NCBI RefSeq assembly: GCF_025399895.1
Contig: NZ_JAODUA010000015.1
Span: 62,001 to 126,000 of the forward strand
Origin: Streptomyces sp. ASQP_92
GTDB taxonomy: Bacteria; Actinomycetota; Actinomycetes; Streptomycetales; Streptomycetaceae
Length of the DNA stretch: 64,000 nt
Direction: 5' to 3'
Both the position numbers and the translations under genes were made by a program. Below are positions 61,752-64,000 of the stretch, piece by piece. Below the pieces are notes generated by a model, which did no database searches, was not told where the DNA came from, and saw only the letters and a program-made list of their open reading frames with translations. Position 1 is the stretch's first letter. Each line of letters starts with the position of its first letter.

Positions 61752-62674
61752 GCGTCCCACCCCGCGACCGCGCCCCATCCCTGGACGATGGCGGCGACCT
61801 CGGCACGCTCGGGCTCGTCCAGGAGTCTGCTGGGGGAGCGGACGTCGCGCCGGCACAGACCGAGCACCGCCAGAGCCTCCTTCACCACGGTCACGTTGTT
61901 GGCGGAGGAGTCCGCGGCACGCAGCTCCTCGAAACGGCGGATCCGCTCCCACACCCGCATGGCCGCCGGATAGTCGCCCGCCCGGAGCGCCTCGATCATG
62001 GTGAGCGACATCTTGGGCGCGACGTTCACCAGACCCGAGGTGAATCCGGCCGCGCCCGCCGAGAAGTAGGACGGCGCGTACGGTTCGGCGAGACCGGCCA
62101 CCCACACGAAACGGTCGAGGCCCGCGTCCCGGGCGAAGGCGGCGAAGTGTGCCGCGTCCGGCACCGCGTACTTCACCCCGATCACGTTCGGGCAGGCCTC
62201 ACCAAGCACCGCCAAGTGCCCGCCGGCCAAGGCCGCGTTACGGATGTAGGGGACGACCCCGAGCTCCGGCACCGCATCGGCGATCGCCCGGTGGTAGTCG
62301 ACCCAGCCGCCCGGGGCGACGTACGGGTGCACGGGCTGATGGACCATCACCATGTCGGCGCCCGACTCCCGGGCGTGCCGGGCGGCGTCGATGGCGGTCG
62401 GCACATCGTGCCCGACGCCCACCAGGACCACCGCCCGCCCGGCGGCCTCCGACAGGGTCAACTCCGCGACCGCGCACCGCTCTTGGGGCGTCAGGGCGTA
62501 GAACTCCCCGGTGTTGCCGTTCGGTGTGAGGGTGCGCACCCCGCCGTCGAGCAGTCTGCGCAGCAGAGCCCGATGGGTGTCCTGGTCGATGGAGCCGTCC
62601 TCGGCGAACGGCGTCACGGGTATGGCCACCACATCGGCCAGGGCCGCACGCAAAGCTTCCTGACGTGGCGTCAT
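61748..62674 (-). CDS. DapA-family aldolase/dehydratase (KdgD-like)
   Basis: A 308-aa TIM-barrel enzyme of the dihydrodipicolinate synthase family. The motif TPNGNTGEFYALTPQE is typical of the 5-dehydro-4-deoxyglucarate and 2-keto-3-deoxypentonate dehydratase branch. The Schiff-base Lys lies in VIGVKYAVPD, and the Tyr in VVPYIRNA. It likely turns the dehydratase product into 2-oxoglutarate semialdehyde or cleaves it. ATG 62674 overlaps the GntR stop (ATGA). No semialdehyde dehydrogenase gene is in the window. Confidence 0.9.
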   Translation of the reverse strand: MTPRQEALRAALADVVAIPVTPFAEDGSIDQDTHRALLRRLLDGGVRTLTPNGNTGEFYALTPQERCAVAELTLSEAAGRAVVLVGVGHDVPTAIDAARHARESGADMVMVHQPVHPYVAPGGWVDYHRAIADAVPELGVVPYIRNAALAGGHLAVLGEACPNVIGVKYAVPDAAHFAAFARDAGLDRFVWVAGLAEPYAPSYFSAGAAGFTSGLVNVAPKMSLTMIEALRAGDYPAAMRVWERIRRFEELRAADSSANNVTVVKEALAVLGLCRRDVRSPSRLLDEPERAEVAAIVQGWGAVAGWDA

Positions 62675-63327
62675 ATCGGCATCTCCTCTCCGCGCGGCGC
62701 GGGGAAGGCCCGCTCGACGAACGATGCGATGTGGGCGTGCAGGGCCAGGGACGCGCCGTCCGCGTCGCCGGCCAGGGCGCGCCGCAGGATCTCCCGGTGC
62801 TCCTCGGCCTCCCGCTCCCACGAGGGATCCGCGGCCCAGGCCACCGCCGACACCAGAGCCGCTTGGTCGCGCACCTCGTCCAGCATCCGCGCGAGCAGCG
62901 GGTTCCCGCACGGGACATACAGGGCCCGATGGAACTCCCGGTTGGCCAGGGAGCGTTCGGCGGTGTCGGCCGCGGCATCGGCGCGCTCCAGCGCCTCGCG
63001 CGCGGCGTCCAGACCCGCCTTGCCGCGGACGGTGCGGCGCAGCGCCTCGGGTTCCAGGAGCAGTCGCACGTCGTACACCTCGCGCGCCATGTCCGCGTCC
63101 ACCATGCGTACCGTGACGCCCTTGTACTGGTTCATCACGACGAGCCCGGTGCCCGCGAGCGTCTTGAGCGCCTCGCGCACGGGCGTCTTGGACACCCCGT
63201 ACTGCGCGGCGAGTTCGACCTCGACCAGGGCCTGGCCCGGGGCCAACTGCCCGGTCAGAATGCGGTGCTTGACGGCTTCGAGGACGAACTGCGTCCGGGA
63301 GGGGATGGGTGTGGGCACAGAGGTCAT
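62671..63327 (-). CDS. FadR-type GntR regulator of pectin catabolism
   Basis: A 218-aa regulator. The winged helix lies at about residues 12-80 (AQYGVSKTPVREALKTLAGT). The all-helical FCD sensor domain (about 88-210) has conserved metal/carboxylate ligands, including NREFHRAL and HAHIASFVERAF. FCD proteins bind sugar acids or dicarboxylates. ATG 63327 follows GAGAGG. It is translationally coupled to the DapA-like enzyme, so its ligand is probably that pathway's intermediate. Likely sites are the GCGTC dyad in its own promoter and perhaps the 18-bp palindrome. Confidence 0.9.
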   Translation of the reverse strand: MTSVPTPIPSRTQFVLEAVKHRILTGQLAPGQALVEVELAAQYGVSKTPVREALKTLAGTGLVVMNQYKGVTVRMVDADMAREVYDVRLLLEPEALRRTVRGKAGLDAAREALERADAAADTAERSLANREFHRALYVPCGNPLLARMLDEVRDQAALVSAVAWAADPSWEREAEEHREILRRALAGDADGASLALHAHIASFVERAFPAPRGEEMPI

Positions 63328-63352
63328 GCGCGCCTCTCGACTCTCACGTATC

Positions 63353-63370
63353 GCGTCTCATATATGACGC
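63353..63370. promoter_or_regulatory. candidate GntR operator
   Basis: GCGTC-TCATATAT-GACGC is a 5-bp dyad around an A/T core (the inner TCATATATGA is also self-complementary), 26 bp upstream of the GntR start. The A/T core stands out in this genome and could also be the -10. Confidence 0.5.
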
Positions 63371-63454
63371 ATCAGGTACGACGCGATGAAAGTAGAGGCG
63401 ATCGGCGGGCGCGTCAACGGTTCTGACGTCCTGGCACCAGATCCGTCGCAGGCG

Positions 63455-63483
63455 TTGACGAGAAAGCGCTTGCACTCTACGTT
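63455..63483 (+). promoter_or_regulatory. rightward promoter for the second pectate lyase
   Basis: TTGACG (63455-63460), a 17-bp spacer and TACGTT (63478-63483) make a good housekeeping-type promoter. The spacer holds AAGCGCTT within GAAAGCGCTTGC, similar to LacI-family sites, so repression is plausible. The gene start is 188 bp further right. The rest of the 343-bp gap 63328-63670 shows no gene. Confidence 0.6.
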
Positions 63484-63670
63484 CCATTCACCAGTGTGAC
63501 CCCCGATTGCTCGCCCTGCGGCATGCGCTGACGTACCGGCAGTTGTAGCGCATGTCCGCGCCTGGCGCACATCAGGTATCAGAACGTCGTTCACCACACT
63601 GAACTGCCGGACGTCACTCCGCAGCGCCCGATCCGCTGGGCCACATCCCCGTCCGAAGGGATCCACCGTC

Positions 63671-64000
63671 ATGCGCATGCACTCCCCCCACAACCGCCCC
63701 CGAGCCCTCCTCGTGGCGGCAACCGCCATCGCGGCCACCGCGGCGATCGCGCTGCCGCAGTCCGCGGGCGCCGCCGAGACCGCCCCCGTCGGGTTCGGCG
63801 CCGGCACCACCGGTGGCGGAAACGCCGCTCCGGTCACCGTGTCCACCCTGGCCGCCTTCAAGACCGCCGTCACCGGCGGCAGCGCCAAGGTCGTCAAGGT
63901 CAGTGGCCTGATCCAGCTCTCCGGGCAGGTCGACGTGGGCTCCAACACCACGGTCCTGGGCGTCGGTTCGGCATCCGGGTTCACCGGCGGCGGCCTGCGT
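63671..64000 (+). CDS. secreted pectate lyase-like protein, 5' part (cut by window edge)
   Basis: The first 110 residues of a secreted PL1-like enzyme. A Sec signal covers about residues 1-36 (ALLVAATAIAATAAIALPQS, then AGAAE). The mature start GTTGGGNAAPVTVSTLAAFK followed by SNTTVLGVGSASGFTGGGLR is the standard opening of PL1 beta-helix lyases. ATG 63671 follows GAAGGG. It is divergent from the GntR-led operon and adds to the pectin-degrading function; the catalytic region lies outside the window. Confidence 0.85.
   Translation, partial: MRMHSPHNRPRALLVAATAIAATAAIALPQSAGAAETAPVGFGAGTTGGGNAAPVTVSTLAAFKTAVTGGSAKVVKVSGLIQLSGQVDVGSNTTVLGVGSASGFTGGGLR

Noticed and set aside
1..64000. tRNA, rRNA, prophage, IS element or integrase/attachment site
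   Set aside because: Looked for and not seen: no tRNA-like cloverleaf next to repeats, no transposase or integrase motifs, no composition break large enough to suggest a recent island.

Overview
The window is high-GC actinobacterial chromosome and looks like Streptomyces. Genes are packed with strong third-position G/C bias. GTG starts and 4-bp ATGA/GTGA stop-start overlaps are common. Regulators of many families are abundant, and there are CBM2-tagged cellulases behind TGGGAGCGCTCCCA (CebR-type) operators. I see no rRNA, tRNA, CRISPR array, insertion sequence or prophage.

Left part (1-30 kb) is ordinary Streptomyces accessory and regulatory DNA. It holds a zinc alcohol dehydrogenase, a YbdK-type glutamate-cysteine ligase, two SDR oxidoreductases, an FUSC-type membrane protein and an M20 amidohydrolase. 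Two Orn/Lys/Arg-decarboxylase-fold enzymes, one short and one long, sit 2 kb apart. A TetR gene faces an aldo/keto reductase pseudogene that carries a small internal inversion. There follow a secreted small peptide with a cysteine-rich partner, an operon of membrane peptide, sigma factor and Sel1/IclR regulator, a PadR-controlled monooxygenase operon, and a fully overlapping STAS - LuxR response regulator - PAS histidine kinase - REC operon.

Middle part (29-44.5 kb). A 667-aa P-loop NTPase is translationally coupled to a membrane-anchored periplasmic-binding-type protein with no transporter nearby; this pair is my best candidate for an undescribed system. Next come an AraC regulator, a methyltransferase behind an 11-bp tandem repeat, a Pro/Gln-rich membrane protein, and an SRPBCC - DUF4166 - TetR operon preceded by three copies of a TTGAGC(N4)GCTCAA palindrome. 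A cell-envelope glycosylation locus follows: GalU, a GtrA/GT-C fusion and a GtrB/DPM1-like glycosyltransferase.

Right part (44.5-64 kb) is a plant cell-wall degradation island. GH6 and GH5 cellulases are divergent from a GH48 exocellulase, with two CebR-type boxes between them. The pectin locus follows, read right to left: FadR-type GntR, DapA-family enzyme, IlvD/Edd dehydratase, two ABC sugar permeases behind an 18-bp perfect palindrome, Gfo/Idh/MocA oxidoreductase, DUF6807 protein, CE8 pectinesterase, sugar-binding lipoprotein, SGNH rhamnogalacturonan-acetylesterase-like protein and PL1 pectate lyase. A second PL1-like gene begins at the right edge and runs off it. The logic is extracellular de-esterification and cleavage of pectin, ABC import of the products (no ATPase gene is present, so a shared one such as MsiK is presumably used), and an intracellular dehydratase pair that could feed 2-oxoglutarate.
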